DNA from: Ophioderma brevispina
Taxonomy: Eukaryota > Echinodermata > Ophiuroidea > Amphilepidida > Ophiodermatidae
Assembly (NCBI GenBank): GCA_023653785.1
Contig: JAMKCH010007176.1
Location: forward strand, 1-64,000
Length of the DNA: 64,000 bases
Direction: 5' to 3'
Shown here: positions 31,669 to 43,999 of the stretch, in pieces
Layout of the letters: each line of letters starts with the position of its first letter
Position numbering within the stretch: position 1 is the first letter of the stretch
The notes under the pieces: model-generated
Told to the model about the DNA's origin: nothing
The model's input: only the letters and a program-made list of their open reading frames with translations
Database searches by the model: none
Translations under genes and position numbers: made by a program

Positions 31669-33900
31669 ATGTGGAATCTCTTGCAGCAATTTGTAATTGG
31701 AGACCACGACATTGTCTCGGTTGAAGCTACGCTATCTCCTAAACGTATAAAAGTTCCACGTAGGAAAATTTACCTGTATAAAAAAGGTGACTACAAATCA
31801 GTTAATAAAGATATTGAAGAATTGACAAAGAATAGCAACAGATTTGACGTCATAAAAAACTCATCGGTCACAAATATGGACAGACTTCAAGGATTATGTA
31901 TTTGAATCGGTGATAAGAACCTCAAAGTAGGCTGTCAAAAACAGCACGCAACTGCCCTGGGTGAATAGAACCCAACGTCAAATGATCCGCCTAAACAGCG
32001 CATGTAATAACCAAAGTCAAAAAGGTCAATGACCCAGGGGCTGGATAATTTCAAGCAGTACCGTCGGACGTGGACAGTAAGATTCGCAAATCTAGATCAA
32101 ATTAACATTATCTGATGTTGGCAAAAGTTGAATCTGGTGATACTAAGCCTTCTGGCGTTTTCATAAAAAATGCTCGCTCGTCAGAATTTTACAGGTGTTG
32201 CTGCGTTAAATACGTCAAGAATGTACATCCCGCCGTTCAAAAAGCAAACGCGCTAATGAGCAATTTCAATCAGTTTTACACACGAAGACTGTAGTAATAT
32301 TCCTAATCTTCCATTGAGCTACGCATCATGCCTCCTATCAACATCACCACCCCGGGTGTGGAGAAGCTTCTGAAAGAATTAATATATCAGAAAGCACTGG
32401 GCCGGATGGACTACACCCAAAATTCTTACAGGATGTGCTAGTAGCATTGCACCAATTTTAACGGTTCATGTTACCAGAATCGAATGACACTGGCGAACTC
32501 CCGCAGGATTGGTGAACGCGAATGTTATCTCTTTTTAAGAAAGGAGAACGTCAGAACATGGCAATTATCGCCCCTGTTTCACTCACTTCCATACCATGCA
32601 AGTTGTTAGAACATATTGTGCATTCCAAATCATGTGTCACGGATGACCAAGGTTATCTCAACCGATAAGCAGCATGGCTTTCGCAGAGGACGTTCGTGTG
32701 AGACCCAATTAGCGATCAACGCTCTTATGGAATCCTCAATGACAGGGGTCAGTGATGTGATAATTATGGACATCAGCAAAGAATTCGATACTGTCCCACA
32801 TGAAAGACTCCTTGCCAAGCTTCAACATGCTGGTATTCAAAACTCAATAACACCATGGATAAGAATTTTCTCACCACAAGACCCCACAAGTTACGCTCGC
32901 TGGCGCGATTACTTCGTCTGTAAAAGATTACATAGGGTGCCGCAAGGCACGGTTTTAGGTCCGCTCCTTTTCCTGCTATCTTAACGATATCTCGGACGAG
33001 CCCTAACATCCGAAGCTTCGTTTCTAGCAGCGACGATATTCTGTACAGGGCAATAGAACTAGCCAAGCACAGCCACGAACTTCAAAGAGGCCAGTGACCG
33101 TCTGTGCGCTTGCTTGGGAACAACGTTGGCAGATGCAATTAATAAATCCAGTGTTTAGCCATTGCACGTCACCAACAAAAACAAAAAGCATTGCACACCA
33201 AACCCCCAAAAATCAAATGGGTGATGCATTTTCCAGACTGTGTCAAATCACACATACTTAGGTGTTGAATAAATGGACAAACTCAGGTAGTTGGGCAAGT
33301 CATTTCAATAATGTTACCTCCAGAGCCAATCAAATTCTTGGACTGCTTCGCAGGAGACTGTTATAGTTGTACCCCGGATGGAAGTTAAAGCTTGTGGCCC
33401 ATATAAAACAGTAGTAGACCATGGCTTGAATACTGCGCTTCAATATGGGACCCTTACACCACAAAATTATATTTCTCAGCTGGAGGGAGAGTCTCCAGCG
33501 TCGCTCTGCCAGCTTTGTCTTGAAAAAATAACGCGAGCAAGGCCAGTGTCACTGAAATGCTCTCAAAACTAGAATGGGAGCCACTAAAACACAGGAGGGC
33601 AATCCAGGAGACTGACCTTGATCTACAAGTCTGTCAATAAACTTGGGCTTTGAAACTGTTTCCTACTTATTTACCCTTTTTTCGCGAGGGCGGGTCTCGA
33701 CCAGGAAGGGCCACGTAGCGTTTAATAAAAATTTATGCTGAGGATAAGGATTGTTATAAGTTTTCGCTCTTCCCGAGAAACTTTTGCCTGAATGGAAACT
33801 GTTGCCGTCAGATGTTAAGGAGCCCCCCACTTTAGAATGTTTTCAAAATCCAGGATCCAAATGTCATATAAGTGAAGTCATCAATAAGGCTCACTACAAA
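31669..33900 (+). pseudogene. Dead LINE relic (Jockey/CR1 group)
   Basis: The first fragment (31669-31905) reads GDHDIVSVEATLSP and RRKIYLYKKGDYKSV, the end of the endonuclease and start of the linker in this group. RT motifs follow across frames: GPDGLHPKFLQDVLVAL near 32400-32450, LEHIVHSK, QHGFRRGRSCETQLAI, IIMDISKEFDTVPHERLLAKL (motif A, with E for the usual A) and VPQGTVLGPLLFLLS at about 32938-32984. The catalytic ADD box is lost. C-terminal fragments LEYCASIWDP near 33430, SVTEMLSKLEWEPLKHRRAI and LLPSDVKEPPTLECFQN near 33800 complete the order. Multiple stops and frameshifts show it is inactive. Confidence 0.8.
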
Positions 33901-33904
33901 GTAA

Positions 33905-36900
33905 ACACGTCGCTAGTCCGTCGCTGCAGCGCAATGCATGTTACATCCCATATGGAGAGCTGGAAACTTCACTCCGGGCGATGATGCAGTATATTCACCA
34001 GAACCCAGAAATTTATAATGTTAATAAAATCATCTCAGCGATCCCATGAAAGAATCAAAATATTTGACATTTCAAGAATATCTTAAACGAGAAGGACAAG
34101 GCTTGTAAAAGTGCTCATTTTTCTTCAACGGAAAATTAACGAAAGGAGGAAAACATAATGTTTAAAGCTATGAATCTCCTTTCAATTACGTGGTAATACG
34201 TGTGTAATACCTAAAATATCCGATTTTGTCCAAATTTGGGGTTGCTTTGGTTTTACACTTGTAGGGTTATATTAGGAAAAACTATACGAAGTCTTGTTAA
34301 AGACATGCAAAAATTAAATTTGATGATTTTTTCTGATTTTGCAACATTACTGATAGCGCCTAAAACAATATGGGTCCCGTTCAGCCGGGTATTAGCACGA
34401 CAGAATTCATAATTAGCAACGCTTTGTGTAGCCAAAATTATTACAAATATGAAATATAATATATTTGATATAAATAACTGTGCTCGTTAAATAACATCCC
34501 ATTATCACATTGATTCAAACCCACCTTGCAAACTAATCAAATTCACGAAAGTAAAAACCGAGAAAGCCTTCTACTAAAGACAGCATACTTTACTTCGGTT
34601 TGGTCTCCAAATTTCCTGTCGAAATGAATATGCAAAATTTAACCATTGGTCATCTGTTGTCAGCGCGAAATGAATAAATGCTTGTTATAAAGGCCATCTG
34701 AAGTGATAGTCACGCTTACCTGGCCAAATACTTTGTATGTCAGTGTATCTGATATCCGGTGATTGATATAGGCGTCATGTCCCGCATTAGTCGTAACCAT
34801 TCATTGGAAAGACGAAAGCAAGCGGGTGCTCACCATTTCTTGTAAGTTAATTTCACAGACAGCGGTAAAGCTTTCTGTTACAGAAGTAGGTTTGCCCTCT
34901 CACTGATAATCTCCTGAAAGCATGTTCTCGGACGCGTGACGTGTGTGAACAGATCTCCTAGATGGTAAGGAAATTTAAAATTTAATTAACCATGGCCGAC
35001 ATTCTCATGCAATGTGGTAGCAATTATTTCATTCATCAACCTGGTAAGTTCTGAGATGGCTTGCCATATGACCCTGTCATTCCCATCCAAAAAAGCCTAC
35101 GACCAAAAACTAGGTCTGTTTGGACGCACTTGAATGCGTGTTTTCAGCTTTTCTAGATACTATCTGTAATGCACAACTTCATTAAAATTTATATAATAGT
35201 ACACTGCCTGAGAATAATAATAATAATATAATAATAAGAACAGTGTTTTAAAAGGAAGGGGAATTTCTGCCTTTGTTTTCTATAGTAAGGCAATCGGTGC
35301 TGTAAGACATTTGACTCAGATAGGTGGTCCTTCTTAGCTAAAACTTTTGAGCCTAACCAGGGGTTGACCAACATACGGTAGTTGCACCGCGGATAACTCT
35401 GTATCAAGTTCAAATCGTGGTGTTAGAATCCGAGGTCAGATATATGTGTTGAAAGAATTATATACACTCTACCTCCTTAAATATCCAAACCTGCTATCTA
35501 TAAAAAACCATTAGATACGGATTAACCAGGCAATAGGATAATCTTATCAACAGATGGGACCATTTCTAAAACAGATTAGGGCAGGCCTTTCCTTCCTCCT
35601 TCCCCGTCACTAAGATTATCTCTCCAGAGAGTAAACCTATTATTGACTAGACCTTGGTGTTAGACCCCTGCACAAATGAACATACGCACATTTGGCGTTT
35701 TTAATTAAGAAAAACACAAGCTGCATCCAAGAATTCTTTACTAAAAACAAATATATTCTCAACTAAAAAAACAATTGTATAGAATGGTAGACCCTATACA
35801 TCTTTTGGATTCCTTATGATTAGACAGACAATAATAATGGCATACGTTTCGACTGTTGGGCATTTTGAAATTTTGACTCCTGTTTAAAAATCGTAAATTG
35901 GAGCATTTTGGCCCCTATTGAAAAGTTATACCACACCATTGAGAGCACAAAAAACGTAGCATTATAAATAGAGAGAGTTCCATACTCACCTAACCAAGTT
36001 TGGGAGATGAAACGATGATGTTTTGACCCAGGTCGTTCTCCTGCTCTAAAGCTCATTGCAATTTTGTGATTACCTGGATTTTGCGTTTTGAATGCATTAA
36101 ACATTTGTTGACTGTACAGTCCCCCACATTACTAACGTAGCAATTGAGTGATACAGAACATTTAAAGGACTGACTGCGGCTTTAATTGAACAGTTGCTTA
36201 AAAAACCCCTTTACCTACCTGCGTTTGAAATCGCTTTCTGACCTTCATATTTCATCATTAACAACCATCAAATTTATCGCTTTTAAAATGCATTGTGGGA
36301 AAATTAACTGCCGAATTCCTGCACCATATTGCCCGTCCTACGTCAATTTGCCGGGGCTACAGCAACATCGCCGGTGGTGAAAGTAATCATATTCCGGCAG
36401 GTATCATATTCCGGGCGCCATAGACTACAACCGAATAAAGCGTGAAACTAATAATATTGCGTGAAGAGTGAACTGAAATCGATTGCCCAATTTGTTCACC
36501 ATTGTTCCGACTGTGACACGGAGGACCATATCTCCTGCCACAACCGCTATGGCACCAGTTCCGGCTCCGGCAACATTGCCGGATCTGGGGATGTGGCGAC
36601 CTGAACTGCTTAAAACTTACATAAATCTGTATATCCTTGGGCCGATCCCGGAGCTGCGTCGAGATGGTATATACTAATAATTTTCGATCGAAAACGAGTA
36701 GTTTTTGAAATGTTACTATTTTTCGATATCTAAATTTGTAGTATTTTGTATATATACTTTAACACTTCGATTAGCAAAAGTAGTATTTGGGAACCCTCAA
36801 ATATTGGTAGTTTTTTTTCCTGTAAAACGACCTGCACGTAGTGTTATTGGTTTGGGGCTCTCGATATATTCTGCTTTAGCTTCGATCGTATGTGTACGAA

Positions 36901-38195
36901 GGAGCTGAAAAACCATAAATTACACTGTCCGCCACAAGGCATTTTCCTCATTTTACTTTGTCGACTACATCGCGCGCGTACCTTTGATGCAACTTATGTG
37001 GTTTCTTGGCCTTTTCTTCTTTTGCACAGGATCGTGCTAGTGGGCAATGCGGGCGTATTTTTGGCCGCGGGAAGTGGGCTTCTGAACTGTGACTGGTTGC
37101 GGCCAGTTGTTTTGTACGTATTGACAATGTATACATGTAGACTCTAACTCTCTGCCAATTCCTGTTCGCTCGTCGGAACTACGCCGCGCATCCCGCCAGA
37201 CAGAACCATGACAAATTGCACGCAACAAGGGAATGCACTTATATTAAGCCACTTTAACGTGTATTTCATGGAGGAGTATTGGTGTGTGCGGCCCTTCTTA
37301 CCAGTCTTGCAGCCGCTGTGCCCGCTTGGAAACCGAATTAAGAAATCATGTTTCTAATTTTAATAATCGTCGGTTGCCTTTCATATAAACACAAACACGC
37401 TTAATACATAAAATACTACCCCAAACAGATTATTGGCAAATAATACCAAAGTTAATTGACCAACTTTTTACACCAAATCTGTATATAATGCATTCTCCAT
37501 AGAGAAGCACTGGAGTAACACACGACAACAAAAAACTACTACTACTTTTTGAGCGTTAACCGATTTCGACTTCACCACCGGGAGCCGATCTGCCACTACA
37601 CCAGACCAAAACCTCACCCTCACTCCCCCCGCCTCAAACCCTAATGCACTTGTAAACTGTATTTGTCAGGAATAAAAGTCCACAAGTTCAGACGTGAATA
37701 ACCAAAGGCAAGACCTTATTTCTCTTCAACGGGGTGGGGGGGGGGCCCTATCAAAGCCAAGACTCTTATTTCGCTTCACGGGCTATATGGGCTAAACTAT
37801 GCTGAACCAGCAACCACTCCCGCGGGCACGGTTCAGCGCATTTAAGTATATGAATTAGTAAACGTGACCATTTGCGTGTTCTGGATAAATCCTGCTGGAT
37901 AGGTAAACATACTCTTACCATGTGGCTGTACTGTTTGTTTAAAATCTTGCTGCCTCCACCCAAGCTCACGGAAACTTAAATGGAATCAGCAGTTTTTATT
38001 TTATTAACATACTAGATAGATGGCTCTTAAAACGTATTATTTTTTCCTACTTGAATCACAGATGAACTTACCCGTAACTGATATACATATCAAGACACAT
38101 TGTAATAAGCGTTGAGGCCATGATGACGTCTTTGAATAGCACCGCGCTTTGTCTCACTTAACCCTTAGGCTGAGGCCCAGGCTCACAGCTATTCT
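33905..38195. other. Non-coding stretch of about 4.3 kb
   Basis: No gene is recognised. A (TAA)n microsatellite is at about 35212-35238. Frames at 35820-36104 (-), 36483-36677 (+) and 36890-37147 (+) have no domain. A short direct duplication (AAGACTCTTATTTCGCTTC after CAAGACCTTATTTCTCTTC) lies around 37710-37780. Confidence 0.45.
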
Positions 38196-38209
38196 GCCAC
38201 TAAGTTAGT

Positions 38210-39223
38210 GCTCATCACAATACTCATTCCCGTCATCTCTTCACCTTGTGGTTTCTCATTATCGATGCTATATCTCTTCAATCTATAACCGCTTTTGCTT
38301 GCCTGACATGAGGACTACCACGAACTTCTATCTAGCGAATCTCGCCGTGGCCGATATCTTGGTTCTGCTATCCGGGTGCGTTTATCAGCTTGGGAAATAT
38401 ATAGCCTCACCGATAGCAGATTATCCCCGTATGTTACACATTTCAAAAGTCGTGCCGGTTGTGAAGCTCTTACTTAATTCACTATTGGTCGCTGTATACC
38501 TCGATCTTCTTCGTCTGTTTTGTGGCCTATGAAAGACATCATGGCAATTTGTAGACCGACGGAGCATCGGCAGATAAGCTGTAGAACAAGGACTCTTAGA
38601 TTGGCATCGCTAGCCTGTTACTAGCTTCCGCCGTTGATCCTTTGTTCACGCGCACATGGATCTTTTGAATTCATTAATATCTGCTTGATTTGGCCAACTG
38701 ATAAACCTTTCGTTGGATATCCTACATACTTGAGGAAATGCAAGTGGTACAAATGGGCGAATACTCCATTTACACATTTGCCTTTTTGTCATTTTTGTAT
38801 TAAGAATTCAATCGCAATGGTGTCATGATATCAATATTATACAACACTAACAATACGACAGTACAAGAAAAGTAAAACGGCACGTGCGCGAAACCATGTC
38901 GCTCGAATGCTCGGCATCAACGCGTGTGTCTTTTCACGTGCTTGGTTCCCATGGAGATCATTTACATTAGCATAGTTTTACAAAAGCTCTTCGGCGCAGA
39001 TGATGATCCGAAGGTCTATGATGATAATATTTCCAGAAGTGCGTTCAGGTACCTGTATTGGGCGAGTGTGGCTGCTACATTTGTTAATTCAGCTGTCAAT
39101 CCAATTATTTACAGTGCTAGTAACCCGGATTACAGAAAAGCGTTTTGCCGAGCGTTTGTTAATAAGTTTGACAGAAAAGAAGGGGGAGACATAAAGATGG
39201 GAGACTATAGTTTTGACCAGTAA
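38210..39223 (+). pseudogene. Class A (rhodopsin-like) GPCR pseudogene
   Basis: Seven-helix receptor features appear in order but across three frames. TM2 is clear at 38308-38379 (TNFYLANLAVADILVLLSG). TM3 ends near 38530 as FVCFVAYERHH, so the DRY box would be ERH, followed after a frameshift by ICRPTEHRQIS. An in-frame TAG follows in TM4 (about 38612). A second-extracellular-loop-like INICLIWPTDKPFVGYP is at 38663-38713. After another shift, KKSKTARARNHVARMLG leads into TM6, then TM7 with NPIIY at about 39101-39115 and the tail SNPDYRKAFCRAF, ending at 39223. The last 99 codons are open. The loop and tail suggest a peptide-type receptor, but the ligand cannot be told. Sequencing indels are an alternative to true decay, though the TM4 stop and multiple shifts favour decay. 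Confidence 0.75.
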
Positions 39224-39224
39224 T

Positions 39225-39780
39225 GAATAGTGTAAAAACTATCCGTTAGTAGTTGGAGGAGGGGAAACAAACATAAGGACAGGCAACGTCAAATATATAA
39301 TACTAATCATGCTGAAAAATATATAATTACATCAAGATGCCAAATCTCTTACACATTTGACTGTCCCACAGTCTCAGCTCTGCCTTTGGGTTCAGAGCAC
39401 AAGGGGTTAAAAGATAAGTCACACCAAATTAGAAAGCCATTAGAAAGGGTTTTGGTGGTGTGTGCCCTTCTAAAATGCTATACGGAAACGCGTACATGCA
39501 CTTGTTAAACGAAAGTCTTTTTAAAGAATTTAAAGACACCCTAATGATGTTTTAAATATGAGCAACAGTCTCAGAGTTCTTCAGATGAAATAAGTTATAA
39601 GTTATTCCAAAGTTCAGTAGCAGAAACAGAAAAAGATCTTTGACCATAATTATTGAGTTGACGTAGCAAGACAAATAAGACGCGTGACGTAATTGAGCAG
39701 ATGAAGGAAGAATTCAAGGTGTGTGGCTTGATCAGTTCTTGTAGTCCAAGATATATAGAAACACAACAGGAAATAAGCAA
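39225..39780. other. Non-coding stretch after the GPCR relic
   Basis: No gene recognised; the minus frame at 39595-39798 is partly inside the next repeat. Confidence 0.4.
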
Positions 39781-39785
39781 TGGCT

Positions 39786-40347
39786 CAGGGTTTCCCAACC
39801 TTTTTGTCCTGAGACCTCATTTCTTGACACTTAGCTTGCGGCGACCCCATTACACAAAATAATATATTCTCAAAAAGAAATTTGACCAGTCAAGGCGAGC
39901 CAATTTTTCAAGCCAGGGAAGGGGCATGCAACAAGGTCGCCTATATTCTACCGGAAGCTCTGATTCTGCTGATGACAGCGAAGCAAGGGCACCCTTAACA
40001 AAATCGGTTGTGGCATTCTAAGGGCATGGTGCTCTCCATTCCTAAAACAAGTGCGCACGAAGTGTGCAAAATACCACTAATGTCATTGCAATCGTGTTCA
40101 TTTTGGGTCTTTGAACAGTCCTGTAAGTGACAATTTAATACTTATTTGCGCACGAAGCGCGCGGAAATTTTACTAATCAAATACAAACTCAATTGATTAA
40201 TCAAACACTTAAATTATAATATTTGCCAATTCTGTTCCTGCCTTTTGGACAAGTACTTTTTCATTTTTCATTAAATTAACTTCGCGACCCCCCTCTTAAG
40301 GGTCCGCGACCCCTTTTGGAGTCGCGACCCCCAGGTTGGGAAACCTG
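39786..40347. mobile_element. Non-autonomous hAT-like element
   Basis: Begins CAGGGTTTCCCAACCTTTTT and ends AGGTTGGGAAACCTG, short termini of hAT style, with GCGACCCC-rich subterminal sequence repeated near the right end. The flanking 8 bases (CAATGGCT and ATGTGTAG) do not match, so the target duplication is lost or the edges are slightly off. No transposase. Confidence 0.6.
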
Positions 40348-40649
40348 ATGTGTAGGATCGACGTGGAACGAATGCACCATTGACTTTCATGTAAATTGTA
40401 CTACTTAACGCTAAAATTTCATACAAACCTATTGGTGATATGATCACTGTGTTGATATTGTAGATATTATTGCTGCTTTTTTAATGTCTTTATCTGAGCT
40501 TTCATTCAGTGATACCTTTGTTGATTTGAGATGTGTTTTTAATAAAGATTTAATTAAATATTGGTCATATCAACACTCATGAGAGTTTGAAAAATACGGT
40601 TGATCACCTGCACCTTCGTGTTGTTTTTAAATTACCAAAATTAATTAGA

Positions 40650-40790
40650 TATTTTATAATAATAATAATAATAATAAGAGCTTTATTTCAACACGGTTAA
40701 AAACATGTTCAATATACAATATTGTTCTTCCACATGTCCGTGGCCTTAAAATACTACAGAATAAAAACATATATTTTAATTTTACATTTT
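40650..40790 (-). repeat. 3' end of a minus-strand retroelement with (TTA)n tail
   Basis: The minus strand reads AACATGTTTTTAACC, GTTGAAATAAAGCTC and then a (TTA)n run at 40657-40676. AATAAA followed by a simple-repeat tail is the form of a LINE 3' end. The body upstream on the minus strand is not recognised. Confidence 0.4.
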
Positions 40791-41690
40791 AAATTATACA
40801 ATTAAACAGAAATATACGTATAAGTATATACATGAGTTCAAAAACAAATAATTAAAAATGACAGATTCATGGCTTACTGGTGACATTAACAGCAAATAAA
40901 TTGGTGACCTTTGTGGGTTAAACAAATATAATTATAGAGATGAACGGAGAGGTGACGCGAAAAATATTATATCTGACTACCAACACACTTTTATTAGCTA
41001 TGTAAAAAAACACCAAGTTCTAAAAAGAGTACCGGCCACGTAATCAAGGATACGCAAGTGCGTCTGCCCTATTAACAACATATTTCGTTAAAGGTTTTCA
41101 TTCTTCATTAGACCACATTGTTGATTAAAAAAACACTGCTCTTGTTCTTGTTTAAGGTTATAGCGGCAGTTGAATTTAGAATTAGTAGTTCCAATTTCTT
41201 GTCTCTTAAAGTCGAAAGGAACTTGTAAGGATTGTTTGGAGTCGCATCCTTTCACTCACATTATCAGTTGCGCTCCTTTGTTTGATCTTTGTCACAGACC
41301 AACATGCTGACATGAATTCAAACCCGCTCTTTGTCTTGATCTGATTTGAGTTAAATACTTTCAAGTTGATATTGTTTGAAATCGATTTTGATTCATGATT
41401 CATGATCGGGACGGTATATTGGTTTTGAGTTCTGGGATTGAATTCCAGTCACATATAGTTCTGAGTACATAACTGTATTAGTTGCAGTTATTCTTGTGTA
41501 AGATAAACCCTAATAGGAAAGAGTATTAATGACCAGAGGAAGACACCAACTGCTCTGGTTATCTAGCATGAAGGCGAACTGATTTGAACTCTGCATTATG
41601 AAATGAATACCTCAAAGGCAGGAGAACTATAAATGTGGGGGAGGGGATCTTTAAGAGATCATTTAGAGGAGTAAAGTCTCATATCTGTAA
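40791..41690. other. Non-coding stretch, nothing recognised
   Basis: May hold the decayed body of the minus-strand element ending at 40650; a 65-codon minus frame at 41206-41403 shows no known motif. Confidence 0.35.
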
Positions 41691-41850
41691 TGTCCCTAGA
41701 GGAAAATCTGACGATCACCGCAAAAAAAAAAAGAGCTAGCGTATTTTTTTTATTAGATCTAGGGCAAATTTCCCCTAATCCAAGGCAGGGGTCTGCTCCG
41801 TCATTTTTTTTTTTCAAAAGTGCATTTAAATGCAGTTAAGGGATAGGGAT
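41691..41850 (+). repeat. Dispersed repeat family D, copy 2
   Basis: Same order of GTCCCTAGAGGAAAAT, TTAGATCTAGGGCAAATTTC and AAGGCAGGGGTCTGCTCCGT as at 8573-8735. Confidence 0.6.
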
Positions 41851-41863
41851 ATACCATTAAGCG

Positions 41864-43999
41864 GTGCTGCCATTTTCAGGTTGTCTTCATTCAAGTGATC
41901 CGACTGAGCTCGTTCATTCTTACGAGCAAATAACTTCATCTGTACTTGATGAAATATGCCCGTTAAAAACAAAGGTTCTTGTGTTCCCCCCCCCCAAAAA
42001 GACCAAGATGCCATGGTACAATGGCGACATTCATTCTGCAAGACGAGTCAGACGACGTCGTGAACGTAAATGGCGTAAGAGCCGCACTGATCAAGATGTT
42101 GTAGCTCGAATGATCAATAAAGCTAAAATTGACTATTTTACTGATAGGTTCTCGAACTGCAGTGTGAAAGACATGTATGCCACAATCAATACCCTTCTTA
42201 ACAAGAAGTCGAGAGTTCTCCCAGATAGTGACTCAGCCTCTGATAATGAGTTGGCTAACAACTTTCTCTCATTCTTTATAAACAAGATTGAAAAAAAATA
42301 AGATCAAATGTTAACTCGGAAACTCTGTCGTGTTTGAGGAGGTTGATTGTGCATGTGATGATGTCAAAAAATTCGTCCGCAGTTTCCAATTAAATCGTGC
42401 AGCATGGATTTTCTTCCAACTTGGTTAATCAAAGACAATATCAGATGTTCTTACCTTTTCTTACTAAGATGGTCAATGCATCGCTAACATCTGGTTTTTT
42501 CCCTGAGAATTCAAACATGCTATCATTACACTGTGTTAAAAAAGCCTAATCTGGATCACAACATGTTAAAACATTATAGACCTGTGTCAAACATTAAATT
42601 CATTGCCAAGATCATTGAGAAAGCGGCGTCATGTCAAATGGTGGATCATGTGGACAGCATTGCCGTAGCGAGAATATCAGTCTTCGTACAAAAAGAACCA
42701 TAGTACGGAGACGGCCCTCCTTAAGGTCAAAAGTGATATCCTCCAATCCATTGATAAGAACAATGCTATCTTCATGGTCCTCCTTGACATGTCGGCCGCT
42801 TTCGATACGGTCGACCACGCTTGTTTTTTAGATAGGCTTGACCAAGCGTTTTGGTATCTGTGGATCGGCCAATTAATGGTTTAGACATATCTTACTGATC
42901 GTACCACCAAAGTTGCCATTAATCAGGTTTTCTCCGATGAGCACATTCTCAAATACTCGCTGCCCCAGGGATCTATAATCGGTCCTCAGGGCTTCATAAT
43001 GTATACTAGTCCTATTGGTGACATCATCCGGAAGTTAGAATCTCATTCCATGCATACGCTGATGATGTGCAGCTTTATTCCGAGTTCGATCCCAAGAGTG
43101 TTGATGACCGCGAGTTTGCTCTTTCCAATCTTGTGTCATGCATTTCTGAAATTAATACCTGGATGAGTCCAAATAAATTGCATTAAAACCCAGACAAAAC
43201 TGAGTTTTGCGTTATGGCAGCAATAGAGCTATAAAGACTCTTGGTGAAATACATCTAAGCCTTGGGGAAGTCACCATTTCACCTTCTTTGTGTGTAAAAA
43301 TCTTGGTGTCACTTTTGTTTTTCCCTAACTATGTCCACGCACATTAGCAACATCTGCAAAACTGTTAACTTTCATATCAGAAATCTATGGCGCATCCGAC
43401 GTTTCATTACACAGGAGGCCTGCCACAGTGCTGTCCGAGCGCTTGTCCTGTCCCGCATTGACTATGCCAATTCGCTCTTGTACAATGTGTGCTCGAAAGA
43501 TCTAATGCGATTGCAGCGTCTTCAGAACAAAGCTGCCCGGCTTGTCTTTGCGTGTGGACGGGACACTCGCTCGACCTGCTTGCATCCCTCCATTGGCTAC
43601 CCGTCAAAGACAGGATTTATTTCAAATTTGTCCTTTTATGTGTACCAGTGCATTAACACCTGCGCCATCGTACTTACTGAATTTTGTTCATTGTCGAGTG
43701 ATAGGAACACGTCTGAATGCAGGCGAAGTCTCAAATCTTCCTCAGATTCCACCCAGCTGTACATTCCACGCTCTCATAAACGTGCTGGGGATTCCCCTTG
43801 TCAGTGCTGCCGCCAATTGTGGAAAAGCTTCCCCCCTCCAATCTGAAGAGTCTGTTTTCAATCAATTGCCTTCTTTCAACGTGCACTATAAAACTCAACC
43901 TCTTTTCAAGCATAAAATTTTTGTTGTCACACTGTTGGGTTTTCATGTATATGTTTCAGCGCTGTGTTCTTTGTAGAGCGCTTATAAATGCTTTGTAAT
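41864..43999 (+). pseudogene. Dead CR1/L2-type LINE
   Basis: The first frame (41864-42301) contains MPWYNGDIHSARRVRRRRER and FTDRFSNCSVKDMYATINTL, the segment between endonuclease and RT in CR1/L2 elements. RT motif A is readable at about 42779-42815 (LLDMSAAFDTVDH), motif B as SLPQGSIIGPQGF near 42960, and the catalytic box as HAYADDVQLY near 43050 after a frameshift. The C-terminal region is an open frame at 43331-43846 with IRNLWRIRRFITQEACHSAV and SRIDYANSLLYNVCSKDLM. The 3' end GAGCGCTTATAAATGC at about 43975 is followed by TTTGTAA. Stops and frameshifts make it inactive. Confidence 0.85.

Noticed and set aside
36483..36677. Pro/Thr-rich 64-codon frame
   Set aside because: Too short, no signal peptide or domain, and no supporting neighbouring exons.
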